DNA from: Micromonospora endolithica
GTDB taxonomy: Bacteria > Actinomycetota > Actinomycetes > Mycobacteriales > Micromonosporaceae
Direction of reading: 5' to 3'
DNA: 64,000 bases
Assembly: GCF_003626595.1 (NCBI RefSeq)
Contig: NZ_RBAK01000005.1
Location: 310,001 to 374,000, forward strand
Of the stretch, positions 48,817 to 56,681 are shown piece by piece. The translations under genes and the position numbers were made by a program. A model generated the notes under the pieces. That model had not been told where the DNA came from, did no database searches, and saw only the letters and a list, made by a program, of their open reading frames with translations. Positions within the stretch are counted from its first letter, which is position 1. The number at the start of each line of letters is the position of its first letter.

Positions 48817-49944
48817 ATGCTGTGCGGTGTACGTACGAAAGCCTTCCAGTCGGGCCGCGGCCCACTGAGTCCCGGATCCCGCGCCGGTCTCGGCGCGGCC
48901 GTCGGCCTGCTCGCGCTCGTGTCCGCCGTGGAGGTGGCCGACGGCCGCGCGGCGAACTACATCGCGCTGATGGTGGCCGGGCCGTTCCTCGCCGCCGCGC
49001 TGGCGTCCTGGCGGGTGGTGCTGGGCGTGGGCGCCGCCGCCACCGTGCTCGGGGCGGCCTTCGCGCTCGGCGAGCGCACGGTCTCGCTCTCCACCGCCGT
49101 CGCGGTCGCCGGCATCGCCCTCGGCACCGCGATGGCTGCCGCGACCGCGGCGGTACGCGAGCGGCAGGCCGAGCAGATCGCCGAACTGTCCAAGTTGGCG
49201 GCGGTCGCCCAGCAGGCGGTGCTCCGGCCGCTCGGCCCCCAGGTCGGCATGCTCTCGGTGGCCGCCCGGTACATCTCCTCCACCGCCACCGCGGAGATCG
49301 GCGGTGACCTGTACGAGGCGGTCGACACCCCGTACGGCGTCCGCATGATCATTGGTGACGTACGTGGCAAGGGGCTGGACGCGGTCCGGCTGGCGAGCAT
49401 CGTGCTCGGCTCCTACCGGCACGTGGCGTACGAGCGGGCCGACCTGCGCGCCGTGGTGGCCGACCTGGACCGGGCGGTGGCCCGGAGCGTGGGAGACGAG
49501 GACTTCGTCACCGCCGCGCTGGTCGAGGAGCGGGGCGGCACCCTGACCATCGTCAACTGCGGGCACCCGGCGCCGCTGCTGCTGCGCCGGGGTGCGGTGA
49601 TCCCGCTGGAACCGCCGGCACCGGCCCCGCCGCTGGGGTTCATGCCGGTGGTCCGCCCCCGGGTGGAGCGGCTGGAGCCCGGTGACCGGCTGCTGCTGTT
49701 CACCGACGGGTTGGGTGAGGCGCGGCGGGACGGCGAGTTCTTCCCGACCGCGGACCGGGCCTGGCGGCTGCTCGGGCACGGCACCGTCGGCGACGGGCTG
49801 GCCTCGCTGGAGGCCGCGCTGGTGGAGTGGGTGCACGGCCGCCTGGACGACGACATCGCGCTGGTCCTGATGGAGTACCGGGGCTCGCGTACCGGTTTGA
49901 CCGCCGCCGTCCCGAGCTGGGAGGTCGGCGCCGCCGAGAGCTGA
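48817..49944 (+). CDS. Membrane-anchored SpoIIE-type PP2C phosphatase
   Basis: A 375-residue PPM phosphatase. Residues about 20-110 hold four hydrophobic segments (VGLLALVSAVEVADG, YIALMVAGPFLAAALASW, VVLGVGAAATVLGAAFAL, VAVAGIALGTAMAA). A short coiled linker (RERQAEQIAELSKLAAVAQQAV) leads to the SpoIIE domain, with EIGGDLYEAVDTPYG, IGDVRGKGLDAVRLAS, VNCGHPAPLLL, LFTDGLGEARR and DDDIALVLMEY. Such enzymes usually dephosphorylate anti-anti-sigma factors, controlling alternative sigma factors. No anti-sigma gene is adjacent. ATG 48817 lacks a clear ribosome binding site. Confidence 0.93.
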   Translation: MLCGVRTKAFQSGRGPLSPGSRAGLGAAVGLLALVSAVEVADGRAANYIALMVAGPFLAAALASWRVVLGVGAAATVLGAAFALGERTVSLSTAVAVAGIALGTAMAAATAAVRERQAEQIAELSKLAAVAQQAVLRPLGPQVGMLSVAARYISSTATAEIGGDLYEAVDTPYGVRMIIGDVRGKGLDAVRLASIVLGSYRHVAYERADLRAVVADLDRAVARSVGDEDFVTAALVEERGGTLTIVNCGHPAPLLLRRGAVIPLEPPAPAPPLGFMPVVRPRVERLEPGDRLLLFTDGLGEARRDGEFFPTADRAWRLLGHGTVGDGLASLEAALVEWVHGRLDDDIALVLMEYRGSRTGLTAAVPSWEVGAAES

Positions 49945-49993
49945 ACGCCAGGTGTGTAATGGCTGTCACTTCCGCGATCGGCTTGTCGTTGGC

Positions 49994-50005
49994 TACCCGC
50001 GAGTA
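49994..50005. promoter_or_regulatory. Operator-like palindrome inside the fadE promoter
   Basis: TACCCGCGAGTA is an imperfect 12-bp palindrome (two mismatched positions) lying between a possible -35 TTGTCG (49983-49988) and -10 TACAGT (50007-50012). A bound protein would block RNA polymerase. Confidence 0.5.
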
Positions 50006-50016
50006 ATACAGTCTGG

Positions 50017-50034
50017 AGTTACTGATCGGTAACT
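50017..50034. promoter_or_regulatory. Operator palindrome of the FadE5-like gene, shared with the EtfD-like gene
   Basis: AGTTAC-TGATCG-GTAACT is a perfect 6-bp-arm inverted repeat with a GATC centre, just downstream of the predicted transcription start and 20 bp before the GTG. Its 16-bp core matches the element at 33148-33163 in 14 positions. Confidence 0.7.
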
Positions 50035-50054
50035 GCTGTCCGGAAGCGGGGCCA

Positions 50055-51917
50055 GTGAGCATGACCCACTACAAGAGCAACCTTCGGGACCTCGAATTCA
50101 ACCTGTTCGAGGTCTTCGGGGCGGACCGGACGTTCGGCCAGGCGCCCTACACGGAGCTGGACGTCGACACCGCCCGCAGCTTCCTCTTCGAGGCCGACCG
50201 CCTGGCCCGCGAGGACCTCGCGGCCAGCTACACGGACAGCGACCGCAACCCGCCGGTGTTCGACCCGGCGACGCACACCGCGCCGCTGCCGGAGTCGTTC
50301 AAGAAGTCCTACCAGGCGTTCATGGACTCCGAGTTCTGGCGGCTGGACCTCCCGGAGGTGCTGGAGGGCAGCAACGCCCCGCGGGCCCTGTGGTGGTCGA
50401 TCGCCGAGCTGGTGCTCGGCGCCAACGCACCGATCTGGATGTACTCCTCCGGCCCCTCCTTCGCGCACGTGCTCCACGTCGAGGGCACCGAGGAGCAGAA
50501 GAAGTGGGCCAAGCTCTTCGTCGAGAAGCAGTGGGGCTCGACCATGGTGCTCACCGAGCCGGACGCCGGCTCGGACGTGGGTGCCGGCCGCGCCCGCGCC
50601 GTGCAGCAGCCGGACGGCTCCTGGCACATCGAGGGTGTGAAGCGTTTCATCACCTCCGGTGAGCACGACCTCAGCGACAACATCGTCCACTATGTGCTGG
50701 CCCGCCCGGTCGGCGTCGAGGGCGTCGGTGGTCCCGGCACCAAGGGCCTGTCGCTCTTCGTGGTGCCGAAGTACCACTTCGACGCCGAGACCGGTGAGTT
50801 GGGCGAGCGCAACGGCGTCTACGCCACCAACGTCGAACACAAGATGGGCCTGAAGGTCTCCAACACCTGCGAGGTGACCTTCGGCGAGCACGGCGTGCCG
50901 GCCAAGGGTTGGCTGCTGGGCGAGAAGCACGACGGCATCCGGCAGATGTTCATGATCATCGAGTACGCCCGGATGATGGTCGGCACCAAGGCCATCGCCA
51001 CGCTCTCCACCGGTTACCTGAACGCGCTGGAGTACGCCAAGAACCGGGTGCAGGGCGCCGACCTCACCCAGATGGCCGACAAGACCGCGCCGCGGGTCAC
51101 CATCACCAACCACCCGGACGTCCGCCGGTCGCTGCTGCTGCAGAAGTCGTACGCCGAGGGCCTGCGCGCGCTGGTCTGCTACACCGCCACCTGGCAGGAC
51201 CGGGTGGCCATCGCCGAGGCGGCCGGCGACGAGAAGGCCACCAAGCTGGCCAAGCGGGTCAACGACCTGCTTCTCCCGCTGGTCAAGGGCGTCGGTTCGG
51301 AGCGGGCGTACGAGCTGCTCGGTCACGAGTCGTTGCAGACCTTCGGTGGTTCCGGCTTCCTCCAGGACTACCCGCTGGAGCAGTACGTCCGGGACGCCAA
51401 GATCGACACCCTGTACGAGGGCACCACCGCGATCCAGAGCCTCGACCTGATCTTCCGGAAGATCGTCCGGGACAACGGCAAGGCCCTGATGGCGGTCGCC
51501 GGGGAGATCCAGGAGCACATCACCTCCGAGGCGGGCAACGGTCAGCTCAAGGAGGAGCGGCAGGCGCTCGGCAAGGCGCTCGCCGAGATCCAGGCCATGC
51601 TCGGGGTGCTGACCGGGTGGCTGGGCGAGGCGCAGGGCGGCGACACCCGGTCCCTCTACAAGGTCGGTCTGAGCAGCCGCCGGTTCCTGTTGGCGATCGG
51701 TGACCTGATCGTCGGCTGGCTGCTCCAGAAGCAGGCCGACGTGGCGCTGAAGGCGCTCGCCGGCGAGGTGTCCGCCAAGGACAAGGCGTTCTACACCGGC
51801 AAGGTGGCCGCCGCCCGGTTCTTCGCCCGCGAGGTGCTGCCGCGCATCGGTGCCGACCGGCGGATCCTCGAGGGTGCCGACCTCGACATCATGGACCTCC
51901 CGGAGGACGCCTTCTGA
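50055..51917 (+). CDS. Acyl-CoA dehydrogenase, FadE5-like large type
   Basis: A 620-residue acyl-CoA dehydrogenase of the long form with an extra C-terminal helical domain, most like mycobacterial FadE5. The FAD-dependent core carries [53 protein letters not shown] and [35 protein letters not shown]. Enzymes of this class oxidise a broad range of acyl-CoAs in the first beta-oxidation step and pass electrons through ETF. The start is GTG 50055 or ATG 50061. Its promoter carries two palindromes, one shared with the EtfD-like gene, linking dehydrogenase and electron acceptor under one regulator. Confidence 0.95.
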   Translation: MSMTHYKSNLRDLEFNLFEVFGADRTFGQAPYTELDVDTARSFLFEADRLAREDLAASYTDSDRNPPVFDPATHTAPLPESFKKSYQAFMDSEFWRLDLPEVLEGSNAPRALWWSIAELVLGANAPIWMYSSGPSFAHVLHVEGTEEQKKWAKLFVEKQWGSTMVLTEPDAGSDVGAGRARAVQQPDGSWHIEGVKRFITSGEHDLSDNIVHYVLARPVGVEGVGGPGTKGLSLFVVPKYHFDAETGELGERNGVYATNVEHKMGLKVSNTCEVTFGEHGVPAKGWLLGEKHDGIRQMFMIIEYARMMVGTKAIATLSTGYLNALEYAKNRVQGADLTQMADKTAPRVTITNHPDVRRSLLLQKSYAEGLRALVCYTATWQDRVAIAEAAGDEKATKLAKRVNDLLLPLVKGVGSERAYELLGHESLQTFGGSGFLQDYPLEQYVRDAKIDTLYEGTTAIQSLDLIFRKIVRDNGKALMAVAGEIQEHITSEAGNGQLKEERQALGKALAEIQAMLGVLTGWLGEAQGGDTRSLYKVGLSSRRFLLAIGDLIVGWLLQKQADVALKALAGEVSAKDKAFYTGKVAAARFFAREVLPRIGADRRILEGADLDIMDLPEDAF

Positions 51918-51977
51918 GTCCCCCCGTACCGCCGAGGCGGTGCGGTTCCCGGGTGACCGACCCGGACTGAGTTGGTC

Positions 51978-52013
51978 ACGATGGCCGGCGGGCAGCAGCC
52001 CGCCGGCCATCGT
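51978..52013 (+). terminator. Terminator of the FadE5-like gene
   Basis: A 16-bp perfect stem (left arm ACGATGGCCGGCGGGC) with an AGCA loop starts 60 bp after the stop codon. The stretch 51918-52317 otherwise holds no gene I can support, only a pair of CGGGTAACCG direct repeats. Confidence 0.85.
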
Positions 52014-52232
52014 GCTGCGGGTCGGCTCGGGTTCGTTGATCCAAGCATTTTCGAGCACTCAGGGGCATAGGAGGCCGTTCGTCCCCGGTGTCCGGGCCAC
52101 CGTCGGGCCGGGGTGGATGGTCGCCCGCCCGGCGGGGAGGTTCCGGCCGGCGCGGGCGCGCTGCGCACAGCTGCGGGCTGCGGCGGGGATGGGCGAGGGA
52201 GACGGGACCGGCCACGATTCGGTGCCACCCGT

Positions 52233-52262
52233 CGGGTAACCGGAGGTCCTGGCGGGTAACCG
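52233..52262. repeat. Direct repeats CGGGTAACCG with 20-bp period
   Basis: CGGGTAACCG occurs at 52233-52242 and again at 52253-52262, exactly two helical turns apart, 56 bp before the DUF6458 gene. The spacing suits a dimeric activator or response regulator. Confidence 0.4.
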
Positions 52263-52317
52263 TCGGGGGTCACGTCCGAGAACGCCCAGAGCCACCGCAC
52301 GGGGGAGTGCAGCGCAC

Positions 52318-52587
52318 ATGGGCATTGGTAGTGGGATCTTCCTGATCGCGATCGGCGCGATCCTCACCTTCGCCGTCCGGGCGAACGTCTGGTGGGTGGA
52401 CCTGCGCGCGGTCGGCTGGGTGTTCATCCTGGCCGGGCTGGGCGTACTGCTCACCACGCTCTGGTTCTGGCAGGACCGGCGCAAGCGGGCACGAACCCTC
52501 ATCGTGGAGGAGAACCGGCTCTCGCACCCGACCGCGATGATGCCGCCGCCGCCCGACCCGCCGCCGCCGACCGCGCCTCCCTCCTGA
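52318..52587 (+). CDS. DUF6458-type small membrane protein 1
   Basis: An 89-residue protein with two transmembrane helices, MGIGSGIFLIAIGAILTFAVRA and VGWVFILAGLGVLLTTLWFW, separated by the conserved NVWWVDLRA, then a basic segment (QDRRKRAR) and a Pro-rich tail. This is the DUF6458 pattern. GGGGGAG lies 9 nt before the ATG. A closely related paralogue lies at 53300, with a SixA gene in between. Function unknown; the topology suggests both termini outside or inside with the tail cytosolic. Confidence 0.85.
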   Translation: MGIGSGIFLIAIGAILTFAVRANVWWVDLRAVGWVFILAGLGVLLTTLWFWQDRRKRARTLIVEENRLSHPTAMMPPPPDPPPPTAPPS

Positions 52588-52650
52588 GTGGGGACGCGCC
52601 GCCACCACCGATCACCAGCCGAGCCACCCGCCGGATCCCCGACGGGTGGC

Positions 52651-53187
52651 TCAGCCGCGTGCCGTGTGCCGGGCCGTGATCGTGGTACCGCCGCGACCCA
52701 GGTCCGCCCAGTCGACCCCGGTCCGGTGCACCACCACGTCGCTGGTCCGCAGGCCGTCCGGATCCGCGCGTCCCGGGTCGAGGTACGCCGACAGCAGCGA
52801 GATGCCCGGGTTGTGGGCGATCAGCAGGACGGTACGGGCGTCCGGTTCCAACCGGTGCAGCAGGGCGAGGAGGTCCTCCGGCTGCGCCTCGTACGCGTCC
52901 GGCTCGTAGCGGACCGCCGGTGCCGGGCCGGCGGAACCGCCCTCCGGAGGCGAGCCGGTCATCCCCATCGCCACTCCGTGCCACGTCTCCCGGGTGCGTC
53001 GTGCCGTCGAGCAGAGGACCACGTCGGGCAGCAGTCCGTGTCGGGCGAGCCAGGCTCCCGCGGCTTCCGCGTCCGCGCGTCCCCGGACGGCGAGAGCCCG
53101 TTGGGCGTCCGGTCCGTCGTCGGGCGGTTCGGCCTTCGCGTGCCGGAGCAGCACCAACGTGCGCCCCTCGGCGTAGCTGTCCGTCAT
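52651..53187 (-). CDS. SixA-type histidine phosphatase
   Basis: A 178-residue histidine-phosphatase superfamily protein. The catalytic RHG-type motif is LLRHAKAEPP with nucleophile His16; LCSTARRTRETW provides the second arginine; the acid/base region is MDAYEAQPEDLLALLHRL and the second histidine is in LIAHNPGISLL. SixA enzymes dephosphorylate phosphohistidine on HPt or PTS proteins, although actinobacterial members are uncharacterised. ATG 53187 has GGGAG upstream. It lies on the opposite strand between two DUF6458 paralogues. Confidence 0.92.
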   Translation of the reverse strand: MTDSYAEGRTLVLLRHAKAEPPDDGPDAQRALAVRGRADAEAAGAWLARHGLLPDVVLCSTARRTRETWHGVAMGMTGSPPEGGSAGPAPAVRYEPDAYEAQPEDLLALLHRLEPDARTVLLIAHNPGISLLSAYLDPGRADPDGLRTSDVVVHRTGVDWADLGRGGTTITARHTARG

Positions 53188-53299
53188 GCTCCCAGCTTGC
53201 CCGATTGGCGATCTCACCGGCGGGGTAAATCGATGGTGCCGCACCCTCATCGATGGCCGCGGCGGACCGAACGCCTGGAACAGCCGAGGAGGCGACGAC

Positions 53300-53599
53300 A
53301 TGGGCATTGGTGCCAGTATCTTTCTGATCGCGCTGGGGGCGATCTTCGCGTTCGCCGTGGAGGCGGACCTGGGATGGCTCAACCTGGCCGTGGTGGGCTG
53401 GGTGCTGATGCTCGCCGGCGTGGCCGGGCTGCTCACCACCCTCTACTTCTGGAACTCCCGTCGCCGTCCCGGTGCCACGGTCCGCGAGGAGCGGGTCGTC
53501 GCCGACCCGGTCGTCGCGGACCGGGTCGTACCGGTGCAGGACGACCGGGTGGTCCAGGAGTACCGCGAGGTGCGCCGGCCGGGTCACCGCCCGGTCTGA
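53300..53599 (+). CDS. DUF6458-type small membrane protein 2
   Basis: A 99-residue paralogue of the gene at 52318. It shares MGIG-SIFLIALGAIFAFAVEADLGWLNL and VVGWVLMLAGVAGLLTTLYFWNSRRR, then has a distinct polar tail with repeated VVADxVVxxR units (REERVVADPVVADRVVPVQ). AGGAGG lies 7 nt before the ATG, so it is probably well translated. The two paralogues have diverged most in their tails, suggesting that the tail sets partner specificity. Confidence 0.88.
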   Translation: MGIGASIFLIALGAIFAFAVEADLGWLNLAVVGWVLMLAGVAGLLTTLYFWNSRRRPGATVREERVVADPVVADRVVPVQDDRVVQEYREVRRPGHRPV

Positions 53600-53661
53600 C
53601 CGCGACGCACGGCCACCGGGGGCTCCGCAACGGCGCGGGGCCCCCGTTGGCGTGCCGGTGC

Positions 53662-54339
53662 TCAGGCGAACAGGGCGAAGTAGATCGCGATGTGGTGGCA
53701 GACCGCCGCGACCAGCGTGCACGCGTGGAAGAACTCGTGGTGGCCGAACACCGTGGGCCACGGATTGGGACGGCGCAGCGCGTAGAAGATCGCGCCCACG
53801 CTGTAGATGAGACCCCCGACGGCCAGCAGCACCAGGGCGGTCACCCCACCCTCGCGCAGGATGTCCGGCAGCATCGCGACCGACACCCAGCCGAGCGCGA
53901 GGTAGAGCGGCGCGGAGACCCAGCGCGGGGCGTGCGGCCAGACCAGCTTCACCGCCACCCCGCCCAGCGCGCCGCCCCACACCAGAGACAGCATGATCGC
54001 CGCCGCCCGCGGTGGGAGCAGCAGCACGCAGAAGGGCGTGTAGGTGCCGGCGATGAACATGAAGATCATCGAGTGGTCCATCCGGCGCATGATCTGGTAG
54101 CCGCGTTCGGTCCAGACCCGCCGATGGTAGAGCGCGCTCGTGCCGAACAGGCCGCAGACGGTCACGCTGTAGATCAGGCAGCTGACCAGCGGGGCCCAGC
54201 CGGGCCGGGCGGCGGCGATCGCGCAGAGCACGATGCCGCAGACCAGTGCGACGAAGAACGCGTAGGTGTGCAGCCAGCCGCGCATCCGGGGTTTGCCGAT
54301 GTCGACCGGCTTCAGGCGAAGCGGTGCCGAGGTGCTCAC
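53662..54339 (-). CDS. Hemolysin III / PAQR-family membrane protein
   Basis: A 225-residue seven-helix protein of the PAQR/hemolysin III (YqfA) family. Conserved histidines that bind Zn2+ are present: SALYHRRVW near residue 70, RMDHSMIFMFIAGTYTPFC near 88, and the C-terminal GHHEFFHACTLVAAVCHHIAIYFAL. Eukaryotic relatives are adiponectin and progestin receptors; bacterial members are of unknown role, possibly in fatty-acid or membrane homeostasis. GTG 54339 has minus-strand TAACCT 6 nt upstream (54346-54351), so it is probably leaderless. Divergent from pxpB. Confidence 0.92.
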   Translation of the reverse strand: MSTSAPLRLKPVDIGKPRMRGWLHTYAFFVALVCGIVLCAIAAARPGWAPLVSCLIYSVTVCGLFGTSALYHRRVWTERGYQIMRRMDHSMIFMFIAGTYTPFCVLLLPPRAAAIMLSLVWGGALGGVAVKLVWPHAPRWVSAPLYLALGWVSVAMLPDILREGGVTALVLLAVGGLIYSVGAIFYALRRPNPWPTVFGHHEFFHACTLVAAVCHHIAIYFALFA

Positions 54340-54345
54340 CCCAAC

Positions 54346-54351
54346 AGGTTA
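54346..54351 (-). promoter_or_regulatory. Leaderless -10 of the hemolysin III gene
   Basis: Minus-strand TAACCT ends 6 nt before GTG 54339. Confidence 0.5.
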
Positions 54352-54447
54352 CGACACCGTAGGTTACTTTCTGGTAGTGCCACCCGTCACGTGATCTGTC
54401 GGCTGGACGAATCCCCGGCCTGGGGATCGATGGTGAAGTATGGCGGA

Positions 54448-55086
54448 ATGCGGATCCGACCCGTCGGTGCCCACGCTCTCCTGCTCGACTGCGCCGCGTC
54501 GAGCCCTCCCGACACGCTGGATGTCGCGGCCCGGGTCGAGGGATGGCGGGCCGAACTCTGGCGACGCCGCGAACGGGGCGAACTGATCGCCGTGGAGATC
54601 GTCCCGGCGGCGACGACCGTCCTGCTCGACGGCGTACCCGACCCGACGGCCACCGCCGCCCTGCTGGCCGGCTGGACCCCCACGCCCGCCACCACCACGG
54701 CCGCCGCACCCACCGTCGAGGTTCCGGTGACGTACGACGGGGAGGATCTGCCCACGGTCGCCGATCACTGGGACGTCGACGTGCCCACCGTCGTCGAGCG
54801 CCTCGCCGGCACGTCGTTCCGGGTGGCCTTCTGCGGTTTCGCACCCGGCTTCGCGTACCTGACCGGGTTGCCGGCCGAGTTGGCCGTGCCCCGACTGCCC
54901 TCGCCGCGTCCCCGGGTGCCGGCCGGCTCGGTCGCTCTGGCCGGCCCGTACGCGGGCATCTACCCGTCCGCCTCACCGGGCGGCTGGCTGCTCGTCGGAC
55001 GGACCACGGTCACCCTGTTCGACGTGACCGCCGACCCGCCGGCCCGGCTCGGTCCCGGCACCCGCGTCCGGCTGGCACCGGCGTGA
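54448..55086 (+). CDS. pxpB: 5-oxoprolinase subunit B (KipI-like)
   Basis: A 212-residue PxpB protein. With PxpA and PxpC it forms an ATP-dependent 5-oxoprolinase that opens pyroglutamate to glutamate, a common damage product. Family motifs are VEVPVTYDGEDLPTVADHW, FRVAFCGFAPGFAYLTGLP, and the PRVPAGSVALAGPYAGIYP-type loop. ATG 54448 is followed by the usual RIRPVGAHALLLDC start; ATG 54430 is a longer alternative. It overlaps pxpC by 4 bp (GTGA). The operon order here is B-C-A. Confidence 0.93.
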   Translation: MRIRPVGAHALLLDCAASSPPDTLDVAARVEGWRAELWRRRERGELIAVEIVPAATTVLLDGVPDPTATAALLAGWTPTPATTTAAAPTVEVPVTYDGEDLPTVADHWDVDVPTVVERLAGTSFRVAFCGFAPGFAYLTGLPAELAVPRLPSPRPRVPAGSVALAGPYAGIYPSASPGGWLLVGRTTVTLFDVTADPPARLGPGTRVRLAPA

Positions 55087-55940
55087 CCGGTGAGATCGAG
55101 GTGGTCCGCGCCGGGGCGCTGACCATGGTGCAGGACCTCGGCCGGCCCGGCTGGGCGCACCTCGGCGTACCCCGCTCGGGCGCCCTGGACCCGGGGGCGT
55201 TGCGGCTGGCCAACCGGCTCGTCGGCAACCCCGAGTCCGCCGCCGGCCTGGAGATCACCCTGACCGGCTGCGTACTGCGGTTCCACCGGGCCAGCGCGGT
55301 CGCGCTCACCGGCGCCGACGCCGCGGTACGCGTCGACGAGCGCCCCGGCGACGTCGGCCGGCCGCTGTCCGTGCCGGCCGGGGCGGTGCTGCGCGTCGGC
55401 GCGCCCCGGACCGGGCTGCGGACCTGGCTCGCGGTCGGCGGCGGCATCACCGTCGAACCGGTCCTCGGCAGCCGCTCCACCGACACCCTCTCCGGCCTCG
55501 GGCCACCCCCGCTGCGCGACGGCGACCGGCTGCCCGTCGGCCCTCCGGCCGGCCCGCCCGCCCCGGTGGACGCGACCGCCACACCTCAGGCGCCGGGCGA
55601 GGTGCGGCTGACCGTACGCCTCGGGCCACGCGCCGACTGGTTCACCGAGAGCGCGCGGGACCTGCTGCTGCGCGGCGCGTACACGGTGAGTCCGTTGAGC
55701 AACCGGGTCGGCGCGCGACTGACCGGCGCACCGCTGCCCCGCGCGGTGGCCGGGGAACTGCCCAGCGAGGGCATCGTCCTCGGCGCGGTGCAGGTGCCGG
55801 CGGACGGCCAGCCGCTGGTGTTCCTGGCCGACCATCCGACCACCGGCGGGTACCCGGTCATCGGGGTGGTGGACGACGTGACCCCGCTCGCGCAGGCACG
55901 CCCAGGCACTACGGTGAGGTTCCATGGACCTCAACGCTGA
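55083..55940 (+). CDS. pxpC: 5-oxoprolinase subunit C (KipA-like biotin-carboxylase-related)
   Basis: A 285-residue PxpC protein. Typical motifs are VVRAGALTMVQDLGRPGWAHLGVPRSGALD at the N-terminus, LANRLVGNPESAAGLEITLTG, and the C-terminal PSEGIVLGAVQVPADGQP and LADHPTTGGYPVIGVV. It is a cyclophilin-like protein that partners PxpB. GTG 55083 overlaps the pxpB stop; the gene ends 17 bp inside pxpA, so translation of all three is coupled. Confidence 0.93.
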   Translation: MTGEIEVVRAGALTMVQDLGRPGWAHLGVPRSGALDPGALRLANRLVGNPESAAGLEITLTGCVLRFHRASAVALTGADAAVRVDERPGDVGRPLSVPAGAVLRVGAPRTGLRTWLAVGGGITVEPVLGSRSTDTLSGLGPPPLRDGDRLPVGPPAGPPAPVDATATPQAPGEVRLTVRLGPRADWFTESARDLLLRGAYTVSPLSNRVGARLTGAPLPRAVAGELPSEGIVLGAVQVPADGQPLVFLADHPTTGGYPVIGVVDDVTPLAQARPGTTVRFHGPQR

Positions 55941-56673
55941 CCTCGGCGAGGGATTCGGCATCTGGCGGCTCGACGACGACGTCGCGCTGCTGGGCCTGGT
56001 CACCTCCGCGAACGTCGCCTGCGGCTTCCACGCCGGGGACGCGTCCACCATGCGTCGCGTCTGCGTCGGGGCGGCCGAACGCGGGGTGGCCGTCGGCGCC
56101 CAGGTCGGCTACCGGGACCTGGCCGGCTTCGGCCGGCGACACATCGCGTACGCCTTCGCGGAGCTGCGCGACGAGGTCACCTACCAGCTCGGCGCGCTGG
56201 AGGCGTTCTGCCGGCCGCTGCGCACCCGGGTCCGCTACCTGAAGCCGCACGGCGCGCTCTACCACGCCGCGGCCACCGACGAGTCCCAGGCGGCGGCCCT
56301 GGTCGCCGCCCTCACCCAGTACGACGACCAGCTCCCGCTGCTCTGCTCACCCGGCTCGGTGGTCGCCCAGCTCGCCATGGGCGCCGGGCTGCGGGTGGTG
56401 CCCGAGGGCTTCGCCGACCGGGGTTACCTGCCCAATGGCCAGCTGGTGCCCCGGAGCGCGCCGAACGCGCTGGTCACCGACCCGGAGGAGGTGGCCGAGC
56501 GGGCGGTACGGATGGCCACCGAACGGACCGTGGTGGCCGTCGACGGCACCGTCATCCCCTGCCCGGTGGAGTCGATCTGCCTGCACGGCGACACCCCCGG
56601 CGCGGTGCGCTCGGCCGAACTGGTCCGCGCCGCCCTCATCGAACACGGAGTAGCACTCGCCCCGTTCGCGTGA
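55924..56673 (+). CDS. pxpA: 5-oxoprolinase subunit A (LamB/YcsF)
   Basis: A 249-residue LamB/YcsF-family protein, the third 5-oxoprolinase subunit. Conserved MDLNADLGEGFGIWRLDDD, the VTSANVACGFHAGD segment, QVGYRDLAGFGRR, RYLKPHGALYHAAA and VESICLHGDTPGAV are all present. It overlaps pxpC by 17 bp and converges with the NHL gene after 8 bp. The complete, overlapping operon makes a functional pyroglutamate-recycling enzyme likely. Confidence 0.95.
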   Translation: MDLNADLGEGFGIWRLDDDVALLGLVTSANVACGFHAGDASTMRRVCVGAAERGVAVGAQVGYRDLAGFGRRHIAYAFAELRDEVTYQLGALEAFCRPLRTRVRYLKPHGALYHAAATDESQAAALVAALTQYDDQLPLLCSPGSVVAQLAMGAGLRVVPEGFADRGYLPNGQLVPRSAPNALVTDPEEVAERAVRMATERTVVAVDGTVIPCPVESICLHGDTPGAVRSAELVRAALIEHGVALAPFA

Positions 56674-56681
56674 GAGCCGAC

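Noticed and set aside
54363..54378. Third copy of the GTTAC-N6-GTAAC operator before pxpB
   Set aside because: GTTACTTTCTGGTAGT matches only about 10 of 14 defined positions and its right arm is not complementary.
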